A stretch of 64,000 bases of DNA from Candidatus Binatia bacterium (GTDB lineage Bacteria; Desulfobacterota; Binatia; HRBIN30; BPIQ01): NCBI GenBank assembly GCA_026004195.1, contig BPIQ01000001.1, positions 1,104,122 through 1,168,121 of the forward strand, given 5' to 3'. The notes below the pieces were generated by a model that was not told the origin of the DNA, did no database searches, and saw only the letters and a program-made list of their open reading frames with translations. A program made the translations under genes and the position numbers. Positions 29,280-39,412 of the stretch are shown in pieces. Numbering within the stretch: position 1 is the stretch's first letter; each line of letters begins with the position of its first letter.

Positions 29280-31517
29280 ATGGCTCGCGTCGTCCGGCTC
29301 CGCATGCAGCTCTGGCTCGGGTTTCTCGCCGTGGCCCTCGGCCCCCTACCCAACCCGGCACCGGCCGGGGTCGAGACACTCACGCCCAGTGCTACACCCA
29401 CGTTCACTCGGCGCCCGACGCCCCCCCCGACTCCCACGCGCACGCCCACGCCCACCGCGTCCCCGACCCCGACCGAGCTCCCGCCGGGCACGGAGCTCTT
29501 TCTGTGCTCGGCGGGTGCCGACGACGGCCTCCCGTGCGAGGTCTCGGAAGACTGTCCCGGGGGGGTGTGCGTGCTTTCCTCCGGTGTTTGCAACGGCGGC
29601 GCGAGCGACGGCGAGCCGTGCGAGACTTCCGCGGACTGCGGGGGCGCAGGATGTGTCTTCACGCAACGCGTCTGTCTTGCAGGAAACCGCGAAGGCTTGG
29701 CGTGTCTCCGCGACGACCACTGCGGCCCGGGTGGGAGCTGCGTTTCCACGGGCCTCGTGTGCGACGGCGGGCCTTTCGACTCGTTCTCGTGCGTCGACGA
29801 CCTGGACTGCAGCTCGGAGGACGAGGAGGGTGCCTGCAGGTCCGCGGATTTCCTCCTCTGCTCGGCAGGCTCGCGCGACGGGGAAGCCTGTGGACTGGAT
29901 TCCGACTGCCCCGCCGGAGCCTGCGTCCTCGCGCAGAAGATTTGCGACGGGGGCCTTTTCGACGGCTTCGACTGCGAGGCGGACGTGCACTGCGAGGGGG
30001 GTTCCTGCTTGCCGACCCAAAAGGTTTGCGTGGGGGGAGAAAGTCAGGGGTTCGGTTGCCTCCGCGACTCCCACTGTTCCGGAGGTCGGTGCCAGGCCAC
30101 CGGCCTCTTCTGCTCGGGAGGGCCCTTCGACTCTTTCTCCTGCCGGGAGGACTCGGACTGCACGACCGAAGACGACGACACGGGGTTTTGCGCGCCACCG
30201 TCGGAAACCGTCTGCTCCGGCGGAGGGAACGACGGGGCCCTCTGCGCCTCGCACGGCGAGTGCCCCGGAGGAGCGTGCGTCCTGACCCAGGGCGTGTGCG
30301 ACGGCGGCCCCGAGAGCGACGGCTTCCCGTGCGCGAGCCACCTGGACTGCGACCCCGGGTTTCCCTGCGTCCGCTCCCGGAAAGTGTGCGAAGCGGGCCC
30401 CTTCCAGGGCTTCCCCTGCCTTCGCCCCGAACACTGCGAAGGCGAACTTTGCATCTCGAGCGGCCTTTTCTGTGACGGGGGTCCTTTCGAGTTCTTTTCC
30501 TGCGTCGCCGACCCGGACTGCCGGACCGAAGAAGAAACGACCGGCACCTGCCAGGTGCCGACCCCCGAACTCCAGCGCTGCTCGGGCGGGGAGAACGACG
30601 GGCGCATCTGCGTCGACTCCGGGGCGTGCCCGGGTGGGGTCTGCGTGCGCACGCAGGCCGTCTGCGACGGCGGCCAGGCCGACTCGTTTTCCTGCGACAG
30701 CGACGCGGACTGCCCGTCGGGCGAGTGCAGGCCCACGGCCTTGGTTTGCGAGGGCGGCGATTTTTCCGGCTTTCCGTGCCTGCGGGACGAACACTGCGCG
30801 GGAGAAGAATCGGGGCGTTGCGTTTCCAGCGGAAAAGCGTGCGCGGGCGGGCCCTTCTCCGGCTTCGCGTGCGTCGCGGACGCCGACTGCTTCCTCGAGG
30901 ACGAGGAACCCGGAGCCTGCTCCGGGCGCGAACCGCGTCGCTGTAGCTTCGAAGCGCCGTGCCCCCTCGGTCCGGAAGGAGCCGAAGAACAGGTTTTCGG
31001 GTCGAGCCGACCCGAAGATTTTCCGGCCTCCGTGGATTACTACGTCTCGCAGGTCGTCCCCGGATCGGTGGGCTTCGTCGTAGCCCTGGCCATGACCGGC
31101 GGCGATGCCGACCTGCTGATGGGGGTGAATCTCGTGAGCGACCTCGAGGCTTACCCCGTGGCGTCTCTCCTGCCCGGAGAATCACCCGAGGAAGTTCGGA
31201 TCGACGCTCTGAGCCATCCGACGTTCGACGAGTTCCGGGGCGAATCGGCCGAGATGGTTCTGGTCGTCGTGGCCGCTTCCGGAGCGCCCCTCTACCGGCT
31301 CGACCTGGGCTACCTCGGGCCCGGCGAGAGCGGAGACATCGACTGCGACGGGACCGTAACCGCGGCGGATTTCGACGGCCTTCTCGCGGTGCTTTTCGAC
31401 TTCGCGGCCACGGTGAGCGAGGGTCCTTATGCGCGCTGTGTGGGCGGTGACGCGAACGTGGACGGGCGCGAATCGGCAGCGGACATCGTTTCTCTCGTGA
31501 GGCTCCTCGGCCGGTGA
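29280..31517 (+). CDS. secreted Cys-rich repeat protein with dockerin-like C-terminus
   Basis: Unknown function, probably extracellular. The 745 residues have a signal peptide (MQLWLGFLAVALG region), a Thr/Pro linker (about residues 35-68), then four tandem Cys-rich units of about 118 residues starting near residues 75, 193, 311 and 431. Each unit runs LCSAGxxDGxxC, DCPxGxCVLxQ, VCDGG, GFxCLRDxHC, GPFDxFSC, then an acidic DCxxEDEE. A C-terminal domain (about 569-680) with SVDYYVSQVVPGSVGFVVAL looks like a PPC-type beta domain. The last 60 residues contain two EF-hand-like loops, DIDCDGTVTAADF and DANVDGRESAADI, as in type I dockerins. The next gene encodes a paralogue. Confidence 0.75.
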   Translation: MARVVRLRMQLWLGFLAVALGPLPNPAPAGVETLTPSATPTFTRRPTPPPTPTRTPTPTASPTPTELPPGTELFLCSAGADDGLPCEVSEDCPGGVCVLSSGVCNGGASDGEPCETSADCGGAGCVFTQRVCLAGNREGLACLRDDHCGPGGSCVSTGLVCDGGPFDSFSCVDDLDCSSEDEEGACRSADFLLCSAGSRDGEACGLDSDCPAGACVLAQKICDGGLFDGFDCEADVHCEGGSCLPTQKVCVGGESQGFGCLRDSHCSGGRCQATGLFCSGGPFDSFSCREDSDCTTEDDDTGFCAPPSETVCSGGGNDGALCASHGECPGGACVLTQGVCDGGPESDGFPCASHLDCDPGFPCVRSRKVCEAGPFQGFPCLRPEHCEGELCISSGLFCDGGPFEFFSCVADPDCRTEEETTGTCQVPTPELQRCSGGENDGRICVDSGACPGGVCVRTQAVCDGGQADSFSCDSDADCPSGECRPTALVCEGGDFSGFPCLRDEHCAGEESGRCVSSGKACAGGPFSGFACVADADCFLEDEEPGACSGREPRRCSFEAPCPLGPEGAEEQVFGSSRPEDFPASVDYYVSQVVPGSVGFVVALAMTGGDADLLMGVNLVSDLEAYPVASLLPGESPEEVRIDALSHPTFDEFRGESAEMVLVVVAASGAPLYRLDLGYLGPGESGDIDCDGTVTAADFDGLLAVLFDFAATVSEGPYARCVGGDANVDGRESAADIVSLVRLLGR

Positions 31518-31560
31518 AATTCCCTTGACAAAGGCGGCATTCCCTAGGAAGCAAAAAGGG

Positions 31561-32646
31561 ATGCGCCGGGCACCGAAGCTCTTTCTGCTCGGGTGCGGTG
31601 CGACCCTTCTCCTCGTTCTCGCTCCGGGTCGGTCGTTCGCCGCGCCGGGCTTTCTCTGCTCCGGAGGGGTCAACGACGGGCAGGAGTGCGATTTCGACTC
31701 CGACTGCCCCGGCGGGGCGTGCCTGGCCGGGCAGAACGTCTGCAACGGCGGTACGGAGGACGGCGCCTTCTGCGAGACGAATGCGGACTGCGGGGGCGGA
31801 ATCTGCGCGCTCACGGCCAGGGTCTGCGACCGCGGCCAGAACCGCGGATTCGCTTGCGTCCGCGACGCGCACTGCCCCGGCGGGAGTTGCATCGCGAACG
31901 GGCTTTTCTGTTTCGGGGGGGATTTCGATCGCTTCGCCTGCGTCGTGGACGAAGACTGCGTACCGGAAGAAGGGGAAGCCGGGACCTGCCGGGGACCGGC
32001 CGAGCCCTTACCGTTCGTGACGGTTTGTTCGGCCGGTCCGAGGGACGGCGAGGCATGCGAACTCGACGAAGAGTGCCCGGCGGGGGCTTGTGTCCTGGCG
32101 CAGAACGTGTGCGACGGCGGGCCGAACGACGGCTTTTTCTGCGAGTCCGACACCGACTGCTCTCCGGGCGACCCTTGTACGGCCACCCAGAGGGTCTGCG
32201 ACGCGAACTCGGGAGAGCAAAAAGGCGTAGCGTGCCTCCGCAACGCTCACTGCGGCTCGGGAGCCTGTGTTTCGACGGGCAGGGTGTGCTTCTCGGGGGA
32301 TTTCGAGTTCTTTTCTTGCGTGGACGACGCCGACTGCGCCTCCGAAGAAGAAGAGAGCTGCCTCGCCCCGGGCGGCGTGAGCGGCCCCACCCCCACGTTC
32401 ACGCGACGACCGACACCGATCCCTACGCCGACGCGGACGCGCCCGGCCGGCGCGCCCACCCCCACGCGGACGGAAGAGGAACCCCGAGAGGAAGAGTGCG
32501 ACGAGGTCGTCGGAACCATCTGCGTGCGGAAAGAAAAGGAAGGCTGCCAGCTCGCACGCACGTCGGGTAGCGGCTGGGTGGCGCCGCTACTCGTATTCCT
32601 CCTTTTCCGGATACGGCGCAGGCAAGCACGGGGAATCGTAGGGTAG
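31561..32646 (+). CDS. Cys-rich repeat protein with C-terminal membrane anchor
   Basis: Unknown function, probably displayed on the cell surface. From the ATG at 31561 the product is 361 residues: signal peptide (KLFLLGCGATLLLVLAPGRSFA), two Cys-rich units of the same type as the preceding protein (about 32-153 and 154-270), and a Thr/Pro linker PTPTFTRRPTPIPTPTRT. A short Cys segment (ECDEVVGTICVRKEKEGC) follows, then a hydrophobic helix (GWVAPLLVFLLF) and an Arg-rich tail. The tail order fits a CTERM-type sorting signal. The frame also opens at a TTG at 31525. It is 43 bases after the dockerin-like gene and likely shares its transcript. Confidence 0.75.
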   Translation: MRRAPKLFLLGCGATLLLVLAPGRSFAAPGFLCSGGVNDGQECDFDSDCPGGACLAGQNVCNGGTEDGAFCETNADCGGGICALTARVCDRGQNRGFACVRDAHCPGGSCIANGLFCFGGDFDRFACVVDEDCVPEEGEAGTCRGPAEPLPFVTVCSAGPRDGEACELDEECPAGACVLAQNVCDGGPNDGFFCESDTDCSPGDPCTATQRVCDANSGEQKGVACLRNAHCGSGACVSTGRVCFSGDFEFFSCVDDADCASEEEESCLAPGGVSGPTPTFTRRPTPIPTPTRTRPAGAPTPTRTEEEPREEECDEVVGTICVRKEKEGCQLARTSGSGWVAPLLVFLLFRIRRRQARGIVG

Positions 32647-32907
32647 CCCACGGTCGCGAAGCCACTCGGCGGGAAGCCGAGGCACGCGGAGCAGGCGTCC
32701 GGCAATCCCGGACCTGCGGGCCATCCCGAGACTTCCGGCTTGCCATCCGGCCGAGGAGGTCCCACCGACCGCCGAATTCCGGCCGGACACCGCCCCGAGC
32801 CCGGCGATCCGGACCCTTTCTGCCCGCTGCCGGAGGCGAAAAGGGGCGGGGAAACTCGGGTCTCGCCTGGCGTGCCCCGTCCGGTTTTTGATAAAGTGGA
32901 AAAAGCC

Positions 32908-35900
32908 ATGCTTCCCGAGTTGTCGCCGCCCGCAGCCGACACCTTGTTCGGGGAGACTTCCTTCGGGCGCAGAACGGCCCGTGCGGCGGCGGCGGCGCTC
33001 GGCCGGATCGTGCGGTGGGCGGTGGCTTCCGCGGAATTCGCGTGCGCGGTCGGCGTGGGTGCGCTCGTGGCTTACGAACTCGAGACTTCTCCGATCCAGG
33101 CGCGGCTCTTTTCGACGTACGCGCAACGCCTCACCTTCGAACTCCGGTCGGGTCCGAGCTCGCGAATCGCCTATCCCCGAGGGGGTCCTTTCGACGAACG
33201 TCGGGGCTACACGGAGATTCCCCGTTTTCGATCCCGACTCGAGGAACGCGGCTTCCGGGTCACGGCACAGTCGGAAATGTCCCCGGAACTCGCCCAGCTC
33301 GTGGCCGCCGGAATTTCTCCTCCTTTCGACGAGGAGCCGGCCGTCGGCCTCGAGATACGGTCCCGGACCGGTACGCTCGTCTACCGGGGCATGCCGAGAG
33401 AGCGGCTTTTCACTTCGTTCGAAGACATCCCTCCCCTTCTCGTCCGGAGCCTCCTCTACATGGAAAACCGAGAGCTCCTGGCCCCCACGCACCCGAGCGC
33501 CAATCCTGCCGTCGAGTGGGACCGCTTCGCCCGCGCCTCGCTGACGACCCTCGGGCGCATGCTCGGTCTCTCTTTGCGGCCGGAAGGCGGGAGCACGCTC
33601 GCCGTCCAGCTCGAGAAGTACCGCCACTCGCCGCACGGCCGAACGGGGTCGGTGGCCGAGAAGTTCCGTCAGATCGTCGGAGCGAGCCTCAAGGCCTACC
33701 GAACGGGCGAGGACACGACAGGCTGGCGGCGACGCATCCTTCTCGACTACCTCAACACGCTTCCCCTGGCCGCAGCCCCCGGGTACGGGGAGCTCTACGG
33801 CCTGGGCGACGGCCTCTATTCCTGGTTCGGCCTCGAACTCGACGACGTACTCGAAACGCTCCGCGACCCCGAGCCGACTCCGGCCAGGCCTTCGCCCTCA
33901 AACACGTCCTCGCGCTTCTGGCGGCGACCCGGGCGCCCACGCACTACCTCCGAAAGCACCGGGAAGCCCTGGAGGCTCGGGTCGACTGGCTGCTGCACGC
34001 CCTGCGCGAAGAGGGAATTCTCGACCCGGAGCTCGCCGAGGCCGCGCTCCGCGTCCGGCTTCGCTTCCTCCCGCGCGCCCCGGTTTCCCCGCGCCCGTCG
34101 TTCGTGCAGCAGAAGGCCGTCAATGCCATACGCGTGTCGCTGCTCGAGCTGCTCGGGGTCCCGAGCCTCTACGAGCTCGACCGCCTGCATCTCACCGCCC
34201 ACAGCACCATCGACGTGGCCCTGCAGGAAGAACTTGCCGAGTTCTTGCGCAAGTTCCGAGATCCCGAGTTCGTGAAAGCGCACGGCCTCGACGCGAAACA
34301 CCTCCTCGAAGGCGCAGACCCCCGGGAGGTCGTCTACAGCATCCTGCTCTACGAAGCCACGCCGCGGGGAAACCTGCTCCGCGCCCAGGCCGACAACCTC
34401 GACCGCCCGTTCGACGTGAACGACGGGATCAAAATGGAGCTCGGAAGCACGGCCAAGTTGCGAACCCTGGCGCACTACCTCGAGATCATGGCGGAGCTCC
34501 ACACGCACCTTTCGCGGCTCGACCCGATCTCTCTTCGGGAAAAGCGCCGGACGGCTCGCGACCGGCTCACGCGGTGGGCGGCGGAGTATCTCGAGGTCCA
34601 CCCGAACGCATTGCTCCGCGAGTTTCTGGATGCGGCTCTCGAGCGCCGCTACTCGGCCAGCCCGTACGAGAGTTTTTTCACGGGCGGAGGGGTCCACGCT
34701 TTCCGGAATTTCGACCGAGACGACAACCGCAGGATCCTTTCGGTACGGCAGGCCTTCCTCAAGTCGACGAACCTCGTCTTCATCCGCCTCATGCGGGACC
34801 TGGTCGCGTACCACAAGGCGCGGCTTCCCTACGACGCCGAAGCCGTCCTCCGGGACCCTTCGAACCCTCTTCGGCGGAAAATGCTGGACGACATCGTCGA
34901 GGAGGAATCGCGGGAAACTCTCCGTCGGTTCTACGTCCGGTACCGGGATCTCGAAGGCGACGCCGTGGTCGAGAAGCTCCTCCGCGGAAGGATCGACGGG
35001 CGATCGACCGCCGTGCTCTTTCACGCGTGGCGGCTCGGCGAGCACGGGTGGACTCTGGACCGCTGGTTCGATCGGTGGAAGGTCCGACCGACCCCGCGGG
35101 AAAGGCGCGCCTTCGAAACGACCTATGCCCGGTTCACCCTGGCGGACTACGGGTACCTCCTCGGTCGACATCCGCTCGAGGTCTGGGTCGCGGGCGAGCG
35201 GTACACGCGCGGGCACGTCGAGTGGAAGGAGCTTCTTCTTCGCAGCGCCCGGGCGCGGCGCGAGGCTTACGCCTGGATCTACAAGACCAGGAACCGGTCG
35301 GCCCAGAACCGGCGCCTGCGCACGAAAATCGAAGGGGACGCCTTCGAGCGCATGACACCATACTGGCGGCGGCTGGGCTTCCCGTTCCGCCGGCTCGTTC
35401 CGTCCTATGCGACCGCGATCGGTAGCTCGTCGGACCGTCCCTCGGGGCTCGCGGAGCTCATGGGCATCATCGTGAACGACGGCTCGCGAAAACCCTCGCT
35501 CCGACTCACCCGTCTCCGTTTCGCGGAGGGAACACCGTACGAAACCGTCCTCGAGCCGGTCCGCCGGTCCGAACGAGTTCTGCATCCCACGGTGGCTCGG
35601 GTCCTGCGGGAAATGCTTCGGGATGTCGTGGAGGCCGGTACGGCGCGGCGACTCGCCGGAGCCCTGCGCACCGCGGACGGCATCACGGTACCGCTCGGCG
35701 GTAAGACGGGTTCGGGAGACAATCGCCTGAAGAAGGTGAACCGCTGGGGTGGAGAAATCCGCTCGCGGGCGCTCAACCGGACGGCCGCGTTCGTTTTCTA
35801 CGCCGGCGACCGTTACTTCGGCGTCGTCACGGCTTTCGTCGAGGGAAAGAAAGCCGAACGATACAGCTTCACGAGCGCGCTCCCCGTGACCGTCCTGAAA

Positions 35901-36044
35901 CTCGCCTCCCCCATCCTCGCCAAGCACCTCGATCTCGCGGCTCCGAGGCCGGGCCGGGAGACGGAAAACGAGGCGAAGGGGTCGGCCCGAGCCGAGGAGG
36001 ATCGGGGCGCGTCCCTCCCGTTTCGGCCGAGCTCGGGTACCTGA
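32908..36044 (+). CDS. divergent bifunctional penicillin-binding protein, frameshifted
   Basis: Peptidoglycan polymerase of the class A layout, about 1045 residues if one frameshift near 33876 is corrected. The first frame gives an N-terminal membrane helix (FACAVGVGALVAYEL) and a GT51-like domain: YMENRELL for motif 1, EGGSTLAVQLEKY for motif 2 (usually GGSTITQQL), EKFRQIVGASLKAY for motif 3, where Gln replaces the usual second Glu, and LLDYLNTLPLA. The second frame gives the transpeptidase: STAK in MELGSTAKLRTL, STN in LKSTNLVF, and KTG in GGKTGSGDN. About 280 residues separate STN from KTG, much more than usual. Transpeptidase motifs are intact; transglycosylase activity is doubtful. The 260 bases upstream hold no other gene. 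Confidence 0.75.
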
Positions 36045-37480
36045 CCGGCAGGCGCACCCGGAACGTCGTTCCCACACCGACCGTACTGGTCACGTCGACG
36101 TCCCCCCCGAGAAGCCGCGCGAGGTTGCGCACGATGTAGAGGCCGAGGCCGAAGCCGCCATGGGGGCTTCCCGATGCCGAGCCCTGGCGAAAGGAGTCGA
36201 AGAGGAAGGGAATGTCCCTTTCTGGGATCCCGACTCCGGTGTCCGCGACCTCGAAAACCACCGTCGGGCCTTCCTGCCGCACACGCGTCTCCACGAACCC
36301 CTCTCGCGTGAACTTCAAGGCGTTCCCGACGAGGTTGTAGAGAATTTCCTTCGTTTTGACGCGGTCACCCCGCATCGGCTCGTGTACGTCGAGCTGCCAG
36401 CGGAGCTCGACGCCGTCGCTCCTGGGCATGGCTTCGGCGACGGCGCGCACCTCCTCGAGGAGCTCGGGCAGACCGAACTCCTCGCGAGCGCACCTGAAGG
36501 CCCCCGCCTTCGATCTGCGAGACCTGCAGCGCATTTTCGACGAGCGCGAGAAGCTCGCGCGAATACTTCTCGATTTTCCCGACGAGCCCGAGCGCCGGCT
36601 CGGGAAGCTCGCCCCCCGCCCCCTCGCGGAGCATTTCTGTCGTACCGAGCAGTACGTTCAGCGGGGTCCGGAGCTCGTGAGACATCGCTCCGAGGAACTC
36701 GGTCTTCGCCCGACTCGCCTCGAGGGCCTTTTCGGCCAACTGCCAGGCTTCCTGCCGGGAGCGGGCAAGGCTCGAGTGGAAGACCCAGAACAGGAGCGCC
36801 GGAAAGGAAAGCCCCAGCGTCATGGCGCCGACCGTGAAGACCACGACCAGGTTCTCGGGAAGTCGCAACTGCTCGACCACGGGAAAGTAGTGGAGGAGGG
36901 TTCCGGTAGCCACCCACACGCCGAAAAACGCCCCGAACGGAAGCCACTGCCGGGGTTCGATGCCGAGCGCGACGAGCCCCACGACGACGCAATAGATGAT
37001 CGCCGCGACCCCTTCGATGTCTTCGAGGAACACGAGGTCCCCGGTGCCGGTCGTGACGAGGCCGCAAGCCAGGAGAAAAGCAGCCGGCCGAAGGGCGCCC
37101 TTTCGGGCCAGAACGAAGCTCGCGATCCCCGAGAGCGAAAGGAAGGCCGCGAGCGCCGTGGTACCGTACCAGGCAAGAGCCGCTTCCCCGGGGGCCGTGA
37201 AAAGCAGGAGGAAGAGAAAACCGAGCGCTCCGAAGAACGAGAGAGCCGAAGAAAAAAGCAGGAGAATCGTGCGCAGCGGTTCCCGCTCCCCGGCCTCGAG
37301 AGCACGCTCGACCGAGAGGTCGGCCATGGGCGTCACCGGGCGCCGTTCGCAGCAAATTCCATGCCCCGTCAAGGTCACGAGCAGATGCTTTCGCACTGCC
37401 GCGGGGCCCTCGCGGACTCCTTCGGAGAAGATCGCCTGGAAGAGACTGCCGGGTTGCCAGGAGCGGTCGGCGGTTGTCAC
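35869..37480 (-). CDS. membrane histidine kinase, frameshifted
   Basis: Sensor kinase, apparently without an adjacent response regulator. The upstream frame encodes six to seven hydrophobic helices (residues about 65-230), then the HisKA block FLGAMSHELRTPLNVLLG with the phospho-accepting His. The frame shifts near 36490, just after the QVSQIEGGGLQV segment. The downstream frame gives the ATPase domain: N box EILYNLVGNALKF, G1 DTGVGIPERDIPFLFDSF, G2 GGFGLGLYIVRNL and the closing GTTFRVRLP. The 5' end is GTG at 37480 or, more likely, ATG at 37327. The last 50 residues are Pro/Arg-rich and overlap the end of the convergent PBP gene by 176 bases, so the true stop may be earlier. Confidence 0.8.
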
Positions 37481-37527
37481 GGACAGGCCACGCGGACTAT
37501 AAACCGTGACGAAAGGAGGATTTCCTT

Positions 37528-38169
37528 ATGGCGGGCGGCAGCAAACGAGAAGAAGTGAGGCGGCTTTTGCGCGTCTACCGGAGGGGCCTCATCGACGAAG
37601 ACACCCTGGCCGAACAGCTCGAGGAAATTTTCGGTGCGGGGGAAAAGCCCCTCGAGTACGACGGGCGAAGCTTTCCCGACGAGCGCTCGATGCTCCTCTA
37701 CCTGCTCGACGAGTACCGTGCCGCGGAAGCTTTCGGTGCCGAGGCCGTGGGGCTCTGGGTGGAACACTGTAAACTCCCCGGGCTTCGGGGAGGCCTCCGG
37801 ACGATTTGCCATCGGGAAGCTGCTCACGCGAAGCTCCTCGCCGAGCGGCTTCGCGAGCTCGGCGGCGAGTGCCGTGCCGAGATTCCGGAAACGGTCCGGT
37901 CGCAGGCCTGCGAGGCGCTACGGTCCGAAGCGGTTTCGGACCTCCAGAAGCTCCAGGGGGCCGTGGCACAGCTCGGCGGAGCGGGCAACAAGCTCGCCGA
38001 GCTGCGACGGGTGGCGGAAAACCTGATCGAAGACGAGGAGACGAAATCCCTTCTCCTGACGATTCTCGACGACGAGGAAGCTACCCTGCGCTGGCTTCGC
38101 GAAACCTGCGCCGCCCTCGGCCAAGAACACGCCGCCTCGGAGGACTCTAGGCCGAGGATGCCCGCCTGA
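37528..38169 (+). CDS. ferritin-like helical protein of unknown function
   Basis: No named family assigned. The 213 residues are almost entirely helical with no signal peptide. Helices carry metal-ligand-like spacing: DEYRAAEAFGAEAVGLWVEHC, given here as EYRAAEAFGAEAV, then HREAAHAKLLAERL, RSEAVSDLQKLQ and LDDEEATLRWLRE. This fits the four-helix ferritin/DUF892-like layout with Glu and His ligands, perhaps binding two metals. A strong AGGAGG precedes the ATG. It is divergent from the kinase gene. Its end overlaps the convergent glycosyltransferase by 23 bases. An iron or stress role is only a suggestion. Confidence 0.6.
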   Translation: MAGGSKREEVRRLLRVYRRGLIDEDTLAEQLEEIFGAGEKPLEYDGRSFPDERSMLLYLLDEYRAAEAFGAEAVGLWVEHCKLPGLRGGLRTICHREAAHAKLLAERLRELGGECRAEIPETVRSQACEALRSEAVSDLQKLQGAVAQLGGAGNKLAELRRVAENLIEDEETKSLLLTILDDEEATLRWLRETCAALGQEHAASEDSRPRMPA

Positions 38170-39412
38170 GGGGCGGGCCCGAGCCAACTCCCGCCCCTGC
38201 TCGGTGCTCGAGCAGCACCCGGTCGAGAAGCCGGACATAGGCGTCGACCTGCCGGTTCACCTCGAAGCAGAGAGCCCGCTCGAGGAGCGAGTCGCGCGGC
38301 GGCGGAGACTCGAGAACCCGCAGGATCTCGCGCGCCATGGCCCGGTCGTCTCCCACGGGCACGAGAGGACCGTAACGTCCCCCGTCGAGAATTTCCGCGG
38401 AACCGCCGGGGCAGTCCGTGGCCACCACCGGACAGCCGCAAGCCATGGCCTCGACCAGAACTCCGGGCAACCCCTCCCAAGCCGAGGAAAGGACGAAAAC
38501 GGACGCACGTGCCATGTACGCGTAGGGATTCTCGACGAATCCCGGGAAGTCGACGTCTTCGCGGATTCCGAGCTTGGCCGCGAGCTTCTCGAGCTTTTCC
38601 TTCCGCCTGGGCTTTCCCGACCCGAGAACGACGAGCTTCGCCGGGCGCTCGCGTCGCACGCGCGCAAAAGCGCGCAGAAGCGTCGGAAAGTCTTTCTGTT
38701 TGACGAAGCGACCCGCGCCCAGCACGACCGGCATGCGGGAATCCGCGAACCACGGGTGGTCGGGCATCTCGCGCGCCTTCCGGAAAAGGCGCTCGTCGAC
38801 GACCGGATTGTAGATCACGTGGACCTTCTCGGATGGGAGGCCCGTGACCCGCACCAGGTCGTCCGCCACGCTCCGGGAGACGGCAATCAGGGCAGCCGCG
38901 GACGGGAAAAGTTCGCGGGCCAGAATCGGAGTCAAGAGCCTCGGACTTCTCCGAAGGTTCCACGAAGAACGGCTCAAGTGGTTGCTCACCCGAAGAACGA
39001 GGGGGAGGGGAACCCGGGCCTGGCGGTAGGCGAGACAGGCGGCGAGATTCACGTGGCTCGCCGCCGAGAGGAGGACGTCGGGTCGCACGCTGCGGAGGTA
39101 GTCGGCCAGAGCCCCGATGCTCGCGAGCACCCGCCCCCGCCGGAACGCCGAGAAGGGAGGCCGGCGAGCCCAGACGCTCTCGAGTTCCACGACGTGCACC
39201 TCTCGGGAAACCTCACCCAGGAGCGGGCCCGCCGCTCGCACCAGGACGAGATCCACCCGCATGCCGCGCGCCGCAAACCCGTTCACGAGGGTTACCGTGC
39301 GGCGTTGGGCACCACCGCCCGAAAGCTCGGAGAGAAAGACGGCGACGTGCCTCGCCGCGCCCGCAGCGGACGCCCCTTCCGCGCCGTTCGGGCTTTCCCG
39401 GAACACGTTCAT
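38147..39412 (-). CDS. glycosyltransferase, GT4-type
   Basis: Retaining GT-B glycosyltransferase that probably extends a surface polysaccharide; donor and acceptor unknown. The 421 residues show the N-terminal SELSGGGAQRRTVTLVNGFA block, GAGRFVKQKDFPTLLRAF, and the donor-site segment FVLSSAWEGLPGVLVEAMACG followed by VVATDCPGGSAEIL with the E-x7-E pattern. The ATG at 39412 overlaps the stop of the upstream glycosyltransferase by four bases. The reading frame continues far upstream but that part only mirrors the other gene. The two enzymes are clear tandem paralogues. Confidence 0.92.
   Translation of the reverse strand: MNVFRESPNGAEGASAAGAARHVAVFLSELSGGGAQRRTVTLVNGFAARGMRVDLVLVRAAGPLLGEVSREVHVVELESVWARRPPFSAFRRGRVLASIGALADYLRSVRPDVLLSAASHVNLAACLAYRQARVPLPLVLRVSNHLSRSSWNLRRSPRLLTPILARELFPSAAALIAVSRSVADDLVRVTGLPSEKVHVIYNPVVDERLFRKAREMPDHPWFADSRMPVVLGAGRFVKQKDFPTLLRAFARVRRERPAKLVVLGSGKPRRKEKLEKLAAKLGIREDVDFPGFVENPYAYMARASVFVLSSAWEGLPGVLVEAMACGCPVVATDCPGGSAEILDGGRYGPLVPVGDDRAMAREILRVLESPPPRDSLLERALCFEVNRQVDAYVRLLDRVLLEHRAGAGVGSGPPLRRASSA

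Noticed and set aside
29280..31517. Cellulosome scaffold or cohesin system
   Set aside because: Only dockerin-like loops are seen; there is no cohesin or glycoside hydrolase in the window.
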